From assembly GCA_958450365.1 (NCBI GenBank), contig CAUEEP010000760.1, positions 2,092,962-2,156,961 of the forward strand: 64,000 nucleotides of DNA, given 5' to 3'. The notes below the pieces were generated by a model. It saw only the letters and a list, made by a program, of their open reading frames with translations, was not told the origin of the DNA and did not search any database. Shown here piece after piece: positions 22,501 through 31,607 of the stretch. The translations under genes and the position numbers were made by a program. The stretch's first letter is position 1. The number at the start of each line of letters is the position of its first letter. This DNA comes from Mesorhabditis belari. Lineage: Eukaryota; Nematoda; Chromadorea; Rhabditida; Rhabditidae.

Positions 22501-25344
22501 GCTGGCTCGGTCTCAAATGGAAGTCTCTCGAGATCGTTCTCACGATCCACAGAGTCGAGTGGGCCTTCATAAGGTTCAGAAACGATTGGATGGGGCTCTT
22601 CCCCTTCTTTGGTCGACCTTTTGCTTCCTCCGATTTTGAACGAGGGTAGGTGGAAGCCCCAATCACGTTTTTTCTTATTCTCCTTCTCGTCGTATGTTTC
22701 CTCGTTTTCTTCACCTTGCACCTCTTTGAGATAGACAACAGCGGTTTGCTTGGACTCTTATTATCGACGACAATATGTTAGTAGGCCAATCTAATAAACA
22801 TGGAAAAAGGAAAACAAACTGGCAGGATTTCGATGCAAAATCTTTCAAGAGAGCTTGGAAGATTTTCCTCCTGGCTCTGTATCTTCAAATGGGAATCGTC
22901 AAATTACCGAGGATTCGTGACTACTGAAGTAGCAGGCCTGGAGTAGGAGGATTTTCCCATATGTCCCACATTATGTCAAGAGCAAAATTTGAATCTATTC
23001 TTCGAAACCTGCGCTTTTGTGATAATGAACTGGATTCTGCAGAAGATCGGCTTTATAAGATTAGAGCTGTTAAGGAACATTTCAATGCAAAACCAGAGGC
23101 TGCATTGATTCCGGGTAAATATGACACGTCTTTTTTGCCCACGTAATTTGTAGATCTGTTACAATTGGAATATAATGCTAAAAACAGCAAAAAAAAACCA
23201 ATTAATTGAATGAAAATAGCTCAATTAGCGCTGCAGCGCATAATCGCTGCAGTGGTCCGTTCCTGAGTTTTTGCTGCAGCGATTATTCGCTGCAGAAGTT
23301 TCGAATGGGTTAAATTTCAAAAAGAAAAGAAAAACATAAAGAAAAGCAAGAAAGAATTAGACAAAAAGAACTTTAAATACCTTTATACTCCTAAACATCC
23401 ATGTACGACGTTTCGATTTCTCTGAATTATTTATTGATTCAGATAAATCGATAGGAAATCTCTGGTTCAAAGCACAGATTCGAGTTGAAAAATGTTTGGA
23501 AGTCGGGAATTCCAACGTGACGAGCAAAAGGGGCGACGACTGAGTCAAAAAAAAGGTCGAAGAAAGGGATAAAAAGATGATGGGAACAAAAGGGGAGTCC
23601 AAATGAAGCGAAAAGATAGAAGATAGACAAGAAAGAGATGGGAAGTGCAAAGGAGGCCAACGGAGGCCAAGCGCCTTAACTCCTTTCCGCTTTTTCCGCT
23701 TTTCCGCTTTTCCGCTTCTCTTTTCAGTTGAGTGGTAGCACAAAAAAATTGGTGGGACTGTTTGCGCGTGGAGAGGAGACTACATTGCGCATCCTTCTCT
23801 TCCCCCTTCCAAGCAACCACAACTAGGGCACCATTGAAAATGGCTTCTAACAATATTGTTCGAGAGATTATATTGAATTATATAGTGAAGATGGAAGAAA
23901 ATAGCTTCACTTCTGAAGATACTATGACTTGACCAAACCTTTTGAAGTTGAAAATTGCTTATCTTTAAAAAGTTGGCTTTAAAAAGCTTAGAAACGCTTA
24001 AAAAAGCTTAGAAAAGCTTAAAAAGCTTAGAAAAGCTTAAAAACAGTACTTTAAAAGACAGGTTTTTGCAGTAAATCAAACTCTTACCATTAGCGGTGAC
24101 TTCTGAAAGCGTCCCATTGGAATTGGCGGAACTGGCGGTGGAACCTTGTCCCCAACAATGAAAACCACATCATTCGATGCATCGACTGTAGAACCAGACT
24201 TGTTCTAAAGTTTGAACTCGATAAATTCTCAGGTAAAGATTTTAGTTAACACTTTAGTTTTCAAAGTCAAATCTTTACGTTCCCTTCCCAACCTGATTAT
24301 TTCTTTTAACACTAGCAATGACCGAGATAGAGAGAGAGACTGGCAGAAAGCCAATATGAAGTCATCACCAAAGACGACCACTGATCGGACAGGCCAAAGA
24401 AGACAAGAGAGAAAGGGTGAGTGAAAAAAAGTGAACGAGAGGATCGATGACCAGTCGAGGGACACTTGCTTATGAAAAAACTGGTCACCTAATGCTAGGT
24501 TGGTCAAGGGTTTATACAAATGGTCTGAGTAGCTTCTGAGGGGGTCATAGAAACCCTTATGTGCTCTTTTGGGGTTGCACTTGGGTAATTAAACCGAATG
24601 AAATATCTAAAAATAGAGCAGTTTTCTTTAAAAACTAAGTAAAAATTCGAATTCCTTGACTCTGAAAACCCCCGGCGCAAATTTACAGCCCAAATCGGCC
24701 TCAAAAAAGTTAAATCCACGACTAAAATGTACGATACGACTAGTAGGATTAAAATGTTGCCAGTAAAGCCCAGATCCTGGCCTGACTTACTATTAGTTTT
24801 GATGTAGACTTAGCTCGTAAAAAGCCTTACAGTCTAGCTTCTGAGGGGGTCATAGAAGCCCTTCTGTCGTATAGGAACCCATTACTAGTACAGGTTAGGA
24901 AGTTTTTTAAATAACATTTATAGAAATCTGTAGATAAGTCTGTTAGCTGTAGCAGTCCGTAAATCTGTAGCATAAGAATTTCTAGATAAAACCTGTTGCC
25001 TTTTATTTGTTTGCCTTTCAATCTTTTCTCCGATTCAATCCATACCTTATAATTCTTAAACGGTGTCACCCCGCTAGCCGAATGAGCAATATTGGCCGGT
25101 CGAAGAGCCCGGAGAGCTTGTGTGAGTCGATCCGGTAAACTGTGCTCGGAAATGGCCATCGAGTTCCGATTGGACCGATCCTTTTCCCTGAAATTTAAGC
25201 ACTTCGCCAATTTAAGCATTTTAAGCACTGCCTAGCAATCAGATCAAATCATATTTCAGTTTAATCGAAAATCCCAAACCTGAGCCCCATTTTCGGGCGC
25301 TCTAGGCAAGTGACCACTTGTGGTGTTGGATCGATTGACAAAAT
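10545..25344 (-). CDS. ABTB2/ABTB3(BTBD11)-like protein: histone fold, ankyrin repeats, BTB (29+ exons)
   Basis: Exon low ends: 25280, 25046, 24088, 21658, 21568, 21352, 21201, 20989, 20777, 19747, 19579, 19320, 19104, 18895, 18752, 18570, 16702, 15516, 15361, 15132, 14991, 13584, 12911, 11490, 11226, 11072, 10948, 10739, 10545. All joins keep phase with GT...AG borders, giving about 977 aa, close to ABTB2's roughly 1,000. Residues 1-290 are Ser/Pro-rich. Next is an H2A-like histone fold (SELYFPVGRFYRYI, then FFTAALQCVLEEFVL) and a helical block with YAYAEHRMSPTVDELDIMQ and AARVLRGVDCPPP, a stretch I associate with ABTB2/ABTB3. Ankyrin repeats follow (TPLTWAIAIQKHNIVKMLL; GCLESVRLLLDRGADP), then a BTB domain (SDIRFQVEGKLVFGHR; LMEFVYTGRL). 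The family is poorly characterised and thought to act as a scaffold or ubiquitin-ligase adaptor; function here is inferred. An exon 26341-26388 (MPISILKITSATPIFE) would join in phase as a possible start. Introns are heavily invaded by transposons while the exons remain open. Confidence 0.85.
11690..12900. mobile_element. TIR element family R3, rearranged copies next to ABTB-like exon
   Basis: Two interleaved copies of the family best seen whole at 52,137-52,887. Diagnostic parts are GCGAGTGACCAAAAAAGG, TTTTAGCCTATTTTGTAGAG and the terminal sequence CTTATGCATGTACCTAATA at about 12,870-12,890. The middle (12,100-12,400) is inverted relative to the other copies, and about 300 bases of unrelated sequence (12,400-12,700) is inserted. 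It ends directly beside the intron that leads to exon 12,911-12,989. Confidence 0.65.
13212..13560. other. GC-rich intronic segment, no feature assigned
   Basis: Between ABTB-like exons at 12,989 and 13,584. The stretch 13,285-13,440 is unusually GC-rich (AACCCGCCTAACAGCGGGC hairpin near 13,290-13,310) and open on both strands for about 70 codons, but has no recognisable protein similarity. It may be a degraded insertion. A GGACGGACAGAC motif near 13,533 resembles other element ends in the window (6430, 14,290, 51,973). Confidence 0.3.
13721..14275. mobile_element. R1 mariner-type element relic, copy 2
   Basis: Starts TTAGGTTGACCGATAAGTC, a divergent R1 end, and ends with GTACGAAAAGGACC near 14,275. 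It shares internal sequence with copies at 386-800 and 63,412-63,870, including GAAGTCGGGTAGTCAAAAG. No open transposase frame remains. It is in an ABTB-like gene intron. Confidence 0.6.
15645..15810. repeat. Tandem array of TTAAACTTTAAAC-type units
   Basis: About ten degenerate repeats of AGTTAAACTTTAAACTTG in the intron directly 5' (on the minus strand) of the exon ending at 15,628. Confidence 0.85.
16870..18294 (+). mobile_element. PiggyBac-like element, copy 1 (non-autonomous, TTAA target duplication)
   Basis: TTAA at 16,870-16,873 and 18,291-18,294 brackets inverted ends CCCATTCGAAAC / TTTCGAATGGG. Subterminal GCTGCAGCG...CGCTGCAG motifs lie near the right end. TTAA duplication and the encoded fragments (17,058 onward) are characteristic of piggyBac. 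The C-terminal catalytic part is absent, so the copy cannot move by itself. A foreign segment (about 17,500-17,805) is inserted between two direct copies of a 150-base transposase segment (17,350-17,500 and 17,808-17,955). The whole element lies in the 16,799-18,569 intron of the ABTB-like gene. Confidence 0.85.
17058..18170 (+). pseudogene. PiggyBac-type transposase, N-terminal part, disrupted
   Basis: ATG at 17,058 opens an acidic N-terminus (MDHELNDSFNYLFIDSDLES; SSSSRESEEEDDD) typical of piggyBac-family proteins. A one-base insertion at about 17,382 breaks the frame. In other frames the line continues with FKLFLALYLQMGIVKLPRIR and later MSRAKFESIL-like text with RLYKIRAV, which match the start of the DDE_Tnp_1_7 domain. 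The catalytic Asp region is missing. It stops near 18,170 at the FLPT end. Confidence 0.75.
18309..18526. mobile_element. 218-bp TIR MITE (TACCGTATTTTCTCTAATAG family), copy 1
   Basis: Inverted ends TACCCTATTTCCTCTAATAG and CTATTAGAGAAGATACGGTA. A second, near full-length copy is at 53,874-54,095 and a partial one at 54,240-54,292. Immediately adjacent to the piggyBac-like copy and in the same ABTB-like intron. It has no coding capacity. Confidence 0.8.
19478..19530. repeat. 8-bp tandem array (AGTCTCAA)n
   Basis: Six to seven exact copies in the short intron between exons 19,320-19,426 and 19,579-19,660. Confidence 0.9.
19964..20561 (-). mobile_element. Mariner MITE family R2, copy 2
   Basis: Inverted ends TTGGGTTGGTGAATTG (19,964) and ATCACCAACCCAA (to 20,476), followed by the 95-base block also found beside copy 1. 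The transposase C-terminal remnant (RGIRELPVKWAEVV-like) is on the minus strand near 20,035-20,105. It lies in the 19,856-20,776 intron. Confidence 0.8.
22064..23313 (+). mobile_element. PiggyBac-like element, copy 2 (non-autonomous)
   Basis: TTAA at 22,064-22,067 and 23,310-23,313 with ends CCCATTCGAAACC / TTCGAATGGG, in the same orientation as copy 1. The transposase start is deleted. Remaining pieces are YPDGWKDLRESS (about 22,145), KLFLALYLQMGIVKLPRIR-type text and MSRAKFESILRNLRFCDNE (22,976-23,143, followed by RLYKIRAVKEHFN). An antisense passenger (22,436-22,757) is flanked by direct repeats of transposase sequence at about 22,274-22,430 and 22,758-22,925. Located in the 21,804-24,087 intron. 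Confidence 0.85.
22436..22757 (-). CDS. Antisense passenger coding fragment inside piggyBac-like copy 2
   Basis: The minus strand is open across the insert (frame 22,403-22,738) and reads like real protein: KRDWGFHLPSFKIGG, EEPHPIVSEPYEGPLDSVD, LERLPFETEPATD, with a partial internal duplication (YLKEVQGEENEE / YLKEVPGEENEE). A much more decayed version occupies the same position in copy 1 (about 17,500-17,805). It is unrelated to transposases and is probably a captured piece of a host gene. The SEPYEGPL text reminds me of repeated motifs in the long tails of nematode cytoskeletal proteins, but I cannot verify that. Confidence 0.5.
24535..24720. repeat. Dispersed repeat R4, copy
   Basis: Shares CTTGGGTAATTAAACCG, the ATATCTAAAAATAGAGCAG block and the CGAATTCCTTGACTC block with other R4 copies. 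A related GAGGGGGTCATAGAA motif occurs at both 24,538 and 24,843. Confidence 0.6.
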
Positions 25345-26990
25345 CTAGAGAAATTATAGCTTTTGTTTTCAAACGGAAGAAAATACACACAATAGAAACT
25401 GTAAAATACAGAAATTAAAAGAAAATACAAAGAAAAACAGTTAACGATGATTCAGAAGAAGGAGTGGCTTGTTTGGGGAATATTTGGGGAATATTTGGGG
25501 AATATTTGGGGAAAAAAGTACTTATTTGTAATTCTAAAACCGAAGCTTGCTTGGTTTCACAAGAGAATTCAATGAAAACCAAAAAGCTTCACACTTACTG
25601 TTGAATCTCTGGATTCAGTTTTAAATCTCTGGATTCAGATTTTGAAAACGGATTCAGAATCTGCATCAAAAACTGTATTGAATAGAAATATTTTTTGAAA
25701 AAACCCTGTATGATTTCAGGCAGCCATTCTCGTTTTCAGTGCACAAAGCTGTGCACAAAGCTGTGCACAAAGCACAAAGCAAGTAAAATTGTAAGATTGA
25801 GGGAAGTAAGATTGAGGGAATTAAGATTGAGGGAAGTAAGATTGAGGGAAGTAAGATTGAGGGAAGTAAGATTGAGGGAATTAAGATTGCGGGAAGTAAG
25901 ATTGAGGGAAGTAAGATTGAGAATTTGTTTACATCAATGAAAGGAATAAAGTCACGCGTTCTACCAAACCCTTCCCAATTCAAGGAGAAATAATTTGCCA
26001 AAGCGATCCGGATGAAGAGAACAAAAAAGAGACCCTCAAGAGCTGTATCAATTCTCGTTGAATGGCTCTAGACTGGATGATCACAAACAATTGTGGATAA
26101 CAGAAAAGAGTAGATTCGAAAGAAAAAAGATATTCGAAGAGATCGCGTGAATCGGCTGCCAATGGAGAGCCCTCTCGATATCGCTTATTGACATTAGAGG
26201 GTGGAAACCTTCGGAAAAAAAGAAAAAAGAAAAGAGAAGAAACCTTCAGAGTAAATAAGTGAAAGATTGGTGGATTTGAGGGTAAAAACTTGATGAGATC
26301 ATTCAATGATAGGATTTTCTGGATCGAGCTGAGTGAGCACTTCAAAGATCGGTGTAGCAGATGTTATCTTGAGGATGGAGATGGGCATGGCTTTCTTAAC
26401 AAACACTAGATAGACTATTGACTCTTGAAAGCAAAATATTTGCCCAATGACTTAATTTGAAGTCTAGGTGGGGTTTGCCGTTTTAAGCCTTGAAATAGCA
26501 ATGCAGTAAGAGACTAAAATATAATAGAAATGCTTATCACCTTACTGAAGACAAAATTGAAAATTCTATCACAAGTGAATAGCAAATAATGGCTAAGTTA
26601 ATAATGGTTTAAGTTAATTTTTTGTAACGGGTTGTGTCCTTATGAGTCAGTCTGGTAACCAATCCAGTTATAAACCTTATAACGGTAACACAAACGCTAA
26701 AGGAGATCTTTAATCGGTCAATCTTGGTTGCTTGAGTTTGCTCTGACCGAGTTTGGATTCTAAGTGCCGTAAATGGTGTGCAGGGGGCTACCGGGGAATT
26801 TTTTTGATTAATAATCCCTTTGTCCATAGGGTCGACAAAGAACTAGATAGCAATAAAAAGATGAAACCCATAAGAGTATGTATAATAGCCATTGTATGTA
26901 TAGCCAATGTATAGCCAATGCCTGAGCTTATAAGTATGTATAGCCAATGCCTGAGCCATTGTATTAGGTTGTTCAAAAAGTCTTCGTTCC
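25345..26990. other. Presumed 5' region of the ABTB-like gene, simple repeats
   Basis: Holds an 11-mer (TTGGGGAATAT, four copies, 25,475-25,515), a 15-mer array (25,791-25,921) and AG-rich stretches. An optional first coding exon at 26,341-26,388 on the minus strand (MPISILKITSATPIFE, phase 0) would splice to 25,344. No promoter element can be named with confidence. Confidence 0.35.
25791..25921. repeat. 15-bp tandem array (GATTGAGGGAAGTAA)n
   Basis: About nine copies alternating GGGAAGTAAG and GGGAATTAAG. Frames of 80-110 codons across it on both strands are by-products of the 15-base period. Confidence 0.9.
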
Positions 26991-27345
26991 TTTTCGTACT
27001 TACATCTAAAACCAACAAATCCACCAACCAATCCACCAACCAATCCACCAACCAATCCACCAACCAATCCACCAACCAATCCACCAACCAATCCACCAAC
27101 CAATCCACCAACCAATCCACCAACCAATCCACCAACCAATCCACCAACCAATCCACCAACCAATCCACCAACCAATCCACCAAAACCTACAGTTTGTTTC
27201 ATTAGAAAGGCCAATTTGCTCTCTAATTTGCTTGAAAGTGAACCGAAATTGGTCTTAAAAAGATGGAAATTGAACAATAAACACTATTTAGAGGAAACTA
27301 TTGATCAATTGATGAATTTGTTATTTTTTTTTGACAGAAATAGGA
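26963..27345. mobile_element. R1 mariner-type MITE carrying a 12-bp tandem array
   Basis: Left end TTAGGTTGTTCAAAAAGTC at about 26,965, with CTTCGTTCCTTTTCGTACTT. Right of the array, the R1 internal blocks (CTTGAAAGTGAACCGAAATT, AACAATAAACACTATTTAG) resume. The array (27,006-27,182) is about 14 exact copies of ACCAACCAATCC and starts inside the short sequence AACCAACAAATCCACCAA that other R1 copies have once. Confidence 0.75.
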
Positions 27346-27574
27346 AAAGAAATGAAAAAGATTTTGTGGACAGCTTAATAGACATGCTTATGATCTTGTT
27401 GGAGACAGTTTTGAAAAGGATTGATGAATTTAAAAATATCTTATCTGACATCTTATTTGAAAAAATGTTAGAAATGATCGAATTTTCTCAGCGAGATCAC
27501 TTTTGAGTTGTGCTGTACATACATGAAACAAGCATAGCATGAAACAAAACAATTCTGAAATCAAAAACATTCAG

Positions 27575-27761
27575 GTGATCCAACTGAAGAACATCCCAGT
27601 GAACACGAATTGGACTGGTGTCACCGTTTTGTGCCAAGCCAACTACAATGGTCAACCCGTCGACTCGTCGCCGGCTGTTGTTGATGTGAAATTTCTCCGA
27701 CAACCGCATGTCGTTGACTCAAACGGCAATCACCTGTGCAATTGCAGAATAATGGAAACAG
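27575..27761 (+). CDS. Immunoglobulin-superfamily protein, single exon
   Basis: Exon with acceptor ACATTCAG and donor G|GTGAGTG, 62 codons plus one base. It reads NTNWTGVTVLCQANYNGQ then SSPAVVDVKFLRQPHVVD, the F-strand Cys to G-strand end of one Ig domain and the start of the next. This style is found in cell-adhesion proteins of the SYG-1/NEPH (Kirre) and related groups, acting at the cell surface. Neither neighbouring exons nor a signal peptide were found with confidence in this window, so the gene may extend over large repeat-filled introns, or this exon may be an orphan copy. Confidence 0.55.
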
Positions 27762-27808
27762 GTGAGTGTTTTTAACCAATCCTTCTAGAGTTAAGAATAG
27801 ATCACGTA

Positions 27809-28037
27809 CAGTACTGGACAATGAAATATGATATTTGAAAAACGATCGTCACTTTCGCGCGCCTGTAACTCCCTTGCCTTTGAGTTTAAACTATTAGTGT
27901 TATACATTTTCTAAAAGCTCTTTTCAAGGGCTACACAATGGTAATATTAATATTTAGAAATACGGTAAAGACAAGGGAGTTACAGACGCGCGAAAGTGAC
28001 GATCTTTTTTCAAATATCATATTTCATTGTCCAGTAG
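27809..28037. mobile_element. 229-bp palindromic MITE (CAGTACTGGACAA ends), copy 1
   Basis: Ends CAGTACTGGACAATGAAATA and its inverse near 28,037. It has GCGCGCCTGTAACTCCC-type arms; a second copy at 36,043-36,276 is nested inside another element. Tc1-like in appearance, without coding capacity. Confidence 0.8.
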
Positions 28038-28039
28038 TA

Positions 28040-29005
28040 TAGCGAGGACGAAACCTAATTTGGATAAAACCCTTTCAAAAACTATATTGTTAATTCCTTC
28101 AGAAATTACAGAATTTAAAATCTAGAACTTGTAGACAAAGTAATTAGAAAATTAATTAGAAAATTAAACTTTTAAGAGTGAATGAAGTGAATTTAAGGGA
28201 TGGGCATGAGAATCCCATTTCTAGAGAATCCCATTTCTTTCCTCCTTCACTTTCTCTTGCAATCATCGTCAACAAACATATTCACTCATTCGAGCGTTTC
28301 GAGAGTGGACAACGGGTTTGAGAGCATCGGTGAAAAGAAGAAAAGAGAAATTGGATAGAAAAGAAGAACTTCTTGTTAAGATTATCTTTTTACTCGAACT
28401 GTGAAACTTTTCGGAACTCTGGGAACCAAGAACCAACAAAAGAGGGTGAAGAGGTTGTACTAGAATTTAGTAGGAATAGATTTTACTGAATGAATCTGAA
28501 TAAGTAGAAGAATGGATGGATTTGATCCTGAAAAGAGCTAGAGGGTCAGAAAAGTTTGGACTTTAGAACTAGAGTGAATTTAATTATCAAGGCGTCCCAG
28601 CCAAAACCGGATTTGGTCTAAAGATTTTCGTAGAGCTAACGATTGCAAATATAGCAAACTAAAAATAAGTTTTAAATCTTTCAAAACTTTCAAAATCAAC
28701 TTCTAAATGACGTGCGTGCGGAAGCGTGAGCGGAAAGGAAAAAAAAGTGAAAATGTCCATTTGTGGAATGTTTGTGAAAGAGACGTGAGGCAATGAATGG
28801 CGCTCTATTGAGAGGAGACGGCCATGTGTTGCGCGTCCATTTGTACTCCCGAAAAAGGACCCCAGAAAACAGGTGTTTAGCGATAGAGGTGGAAATCCTA
28901 GATCAAGAACAAAAATGGATGAAATCAACTAGGAAATGGGCGACGAAACGGGTGGAAAATGATAAGAATCTTTGCACGAATTCATTTTACCTAGTGTTAG
29001 GAAAA
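28040..29005. other. No gene or repeat recognised
   Basis: AT-rich sequence with a few open frames under 90 codons and no consistent splice sites. Possibly intronic to the Ig gene. Confidence 0.3.
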
Positions 29006-29009
29006 TAGC

Positions 29010-29660
29010 CTTTAGGGTGACCAGGTGACCCTGTAGGGTGCCCAGACATAACCTGTCCTTCTTTTCTAGGCTCACATTTCTGTTATTTGTAGACCAAAAC
29101 GATTAATGGCTTTTTTTAAATGAAAATTCACATCATTTTCTGTATATTTTCAAGATTTGAACCGCGACTCGTTATTTTTGACCAGCCATCTTTGAGCGTT
29201 CATAAAATTTTTCTATCGATGCTATGGTCATGAAATCTTGGACATATACAGAAAACGATGTGAATTTTATTTTAAAAAAGAAATTAATCGTTTTGGTCTA
29301 CAACTAACAGAAATATGAGCCTAGAAAAAAGGACGGGTGATTTCTGGTCACCCTGTATGTTAGTTGTAGACCTGAGAATTTGTAACTGGATAAAAGCCGG
29401 ATGAAAACCGAAAGAAATATCCAAAAATAGAGCAATTTTCTTTAAAAACTAATCACGAATTCGAATTCCGCATCCTCAAAAACCCCTGATTGTAAATTTT
29501 CAGCTCAATCGGCTTGAAAAAAAAGTGCTAAATCCGCTAACGGCCAACTGGTGGGCCGTACCATGCTAAAACCTGTTAAAACATGCTAAAACCTGTTAAA
29601 ACGTGTTAAAACATCTCCTTTTTCATTGCTCTAGTGATTTCTATTCTCATTATATTATAT
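29010..29660. mobile_element. Composite repeat R9+R4 with decamer tail, copy 1
   Basis: Begins with inverted CAGGTGACCCTGTAGGG / GGTCACCCTGTATG arms around 29,015-29,360, followed by the R4 block, GGCCAACTGGTGGGCCG and a short CTGTTAAAACATG array (four to five units). The same order, inverted and with a much longer array, is at 61,040-61,860. It is a dispersed element of unknown class; no coding sequence is visible. Confidence 0.7.
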
Positions 29661-29784
29661 TTATATTCATTCTCTGATTTATATTCTACTTTCCAAAAAA
29701 TTGCCGTTTTCTAAAGTGCACCTTTTACGTCTGTCTAGATTGTCACTAGAAGCGTCTCGTAGTTTGTGCCATTTTATTTTGTTT

Positions 29785-29895
29785 TCGCTCCCATTATTAT
29801 TATTGTTATGATTATTGTTATGATTATTGTTATTATTATTGTTATTATTATTGTTATTATTATTTATTATTATTATTATTATCATCATTCTTATT
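29785..29895. repeat. TTA/TTG microsatellite
   Basis: A trinucleotide-based run of TTATTATTG and TTATGATTG units passing into pure TTA. It generates poly-Ile and poly-Asn frames that are not genes. Confidence 0.9.
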
Positions 29896-30930
29896 TATCA
29901 TTATTCGTCTTCATTATTCTGGATAAACTTTATTCCGCAAGCAAGTCAATCACGTTACAACAGTGCCGGCATCTACTACAGCACCTAGAAAAAGTTTTAG
30001 TGGTTTTTCATTGAATCCAACACTTGAAATCCAGATGTTTTAGTCAAGGTCCCGTCTCGACAACTTTGCAATCATCGAAGGCTGCAGAAATACTTGGCTT
30101 AAAGAGAAATGGGCAGAATAATGTTAAAATTGATGCAAAAATCATAAGTTAAATGATTCCAATCATCATAGTCATAAATAAGACTAGTCTAGATCAAGTT
30201 TTGGACCAGAAGTGACTCTTGAAGTAGAAAGCATACATAGAGAAGGTCTAGTACCCTCTTTTCAAAGTGGGCTACCTGTTTTTCCAAAAGAATAAAGAAT
30301 ATATTGTCAACGACAGAGCTTGAGATGCTTATGGTTAAAAAATATAAATCTGAGATTTAAAGTAAATAGAAAAGAAAACAAAGAATTCAATTTCAATAAC
30401 AAGCCTGAGCAAGACTCACAGTCATGACGAATAAGGCCGTTATTGTGGTGTTAAGTATTATTTGAAAAAAAGCACCATCTGCCGAGAGTTGCATCAAAAG
30501 AAAAAGAAGGCGAGGCGTTCCGTCTTTTTCAATTTCCATTTAGGCACTTTCTCCGCGTGTGGGTTGGGTGTCTCCAATGGAAGTGAAAAGGAAGCCGCCG
30601 TCCCTCACACTCAGCGGTTTGTTCCCCCTTTTTTTTCCTTTTCGGAGATGGAAACTCTTTCTTCGATTAGGCTTCTTTTTCAACCCTTCAGGAATGGTTT
30701 GTTGATCGAGTGGGAAGAATTGTGAATAGAAGAAGAATCGGTTTGTGGTTTTGTGAATAGAAGAAGTGAAATTTTGGTGTTGATATTGATATTCGAAGAT
30801 TCGGTGTAGATATTTCGGTGATATTTCGGTGATATTCGGTGTAGATCTGTTGAACACCAATAAAGTATGAACTAAAACATTGAGATAGATTCCGTTTTGA
30901 AACTCAACACATTTGCGACAATACTTGGCC
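29896..30930. other. No gene established
   Basis: Contains modest open frames on both strands (30,462-30,725 plus; 30,540-30,860 minus). A weak exon-like stretch is at about 29,940-30,115 plus. None shows a recognisable domain or a convincing splice chain. Confidence 0.25.
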
Positions 30931-30939
30931 TTACAGCTA

Positions 30940-31260
30940 TCCGTATAGCTTGGCCGTAAATGGATTTAGCACTTTTTTGATTGAGCTGAAAATCTGCAAT
31001 CAAGTTGAGTTGAGTGCAATGCAAGTTGAGTTGACACCAAAGTATTTGTCATTAGTACAACCTAGCTGTGAGCCGTACGTGGATTTAGCACTTTTTTTGA
31101 GGCCGGTTGGGCTGAAAATCTGCAATCAGGGGTTTTCGAGGACGAGGAATTCGAATCCGTTATCAATTTTTGAAGAAAATTGCTCTATTTTTGGATATTT
31201 CATTCGGCTTAATTACCCAAGTGTAACCCCACATCCAGGGCCGTGAAGGTGCGCGATTAC
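30940..31260. repeat. Dispersed repeat R4, rearranged copy
   Basis: GTGGATTTAGCACTTTTTT, TTGCTCTATTTTTGGATATTT and AATTACCCAAGTGTAACCCC show R4 identity. The first 60 bases are duplicated within the copy (30,955 and 31,078). Confidence 0.6.
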
Positions 31261-31417
31261 AAAAAAACGTGAAAATTTTAATGCTTACGTAATCGCACAG
31301 TTTCTGGCATACAGTTTCTAGAGATATAAGGTAAAACCAAAATCTGTTGGGCTCTTTTTTCTCCAATTTGGTTTAATTACCCAAGTTTTAGAAGCTTTTG
31401 TGTTGACTGTATTGGCT

Positions 31418-31607
31418 TGGAAATTAAAGTTACTCAAAAACTAATAACAAATTCAGGTTCTCGATCCTAGAATGCCTCCAGTTACAAGCTTTCAGGTCCA
31501 CAGTTAACATAGATACTATCGTGCCAAGCCAAAAATGATTTTGTGTTAAATAGTATCAAATCTATTACCAATCAAGTCCATCAACACATCAACGAGTGCA
31601 AAGAACC
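31418..31607. repeat. Dispersed 185-bp repeat, copy 2
   Basis: Nearly identical to 3117-3302. It is followed by a lysine-rich open frame (31,543-31,803 plus) that begins inside the repeat. The copy at 3 kb lacks that continuation. Confidence 0.7.

Noticed and set aside
25666..26001. 111- and 81-codon frames with repeated ILLPS or LREVR
   Set aside because: By-products of the 15-bp tandem array.
29679..30014. Poly-Asn / poly-Ile frames
   Set aside because: Produced by the TTA/TTG microsatellite.
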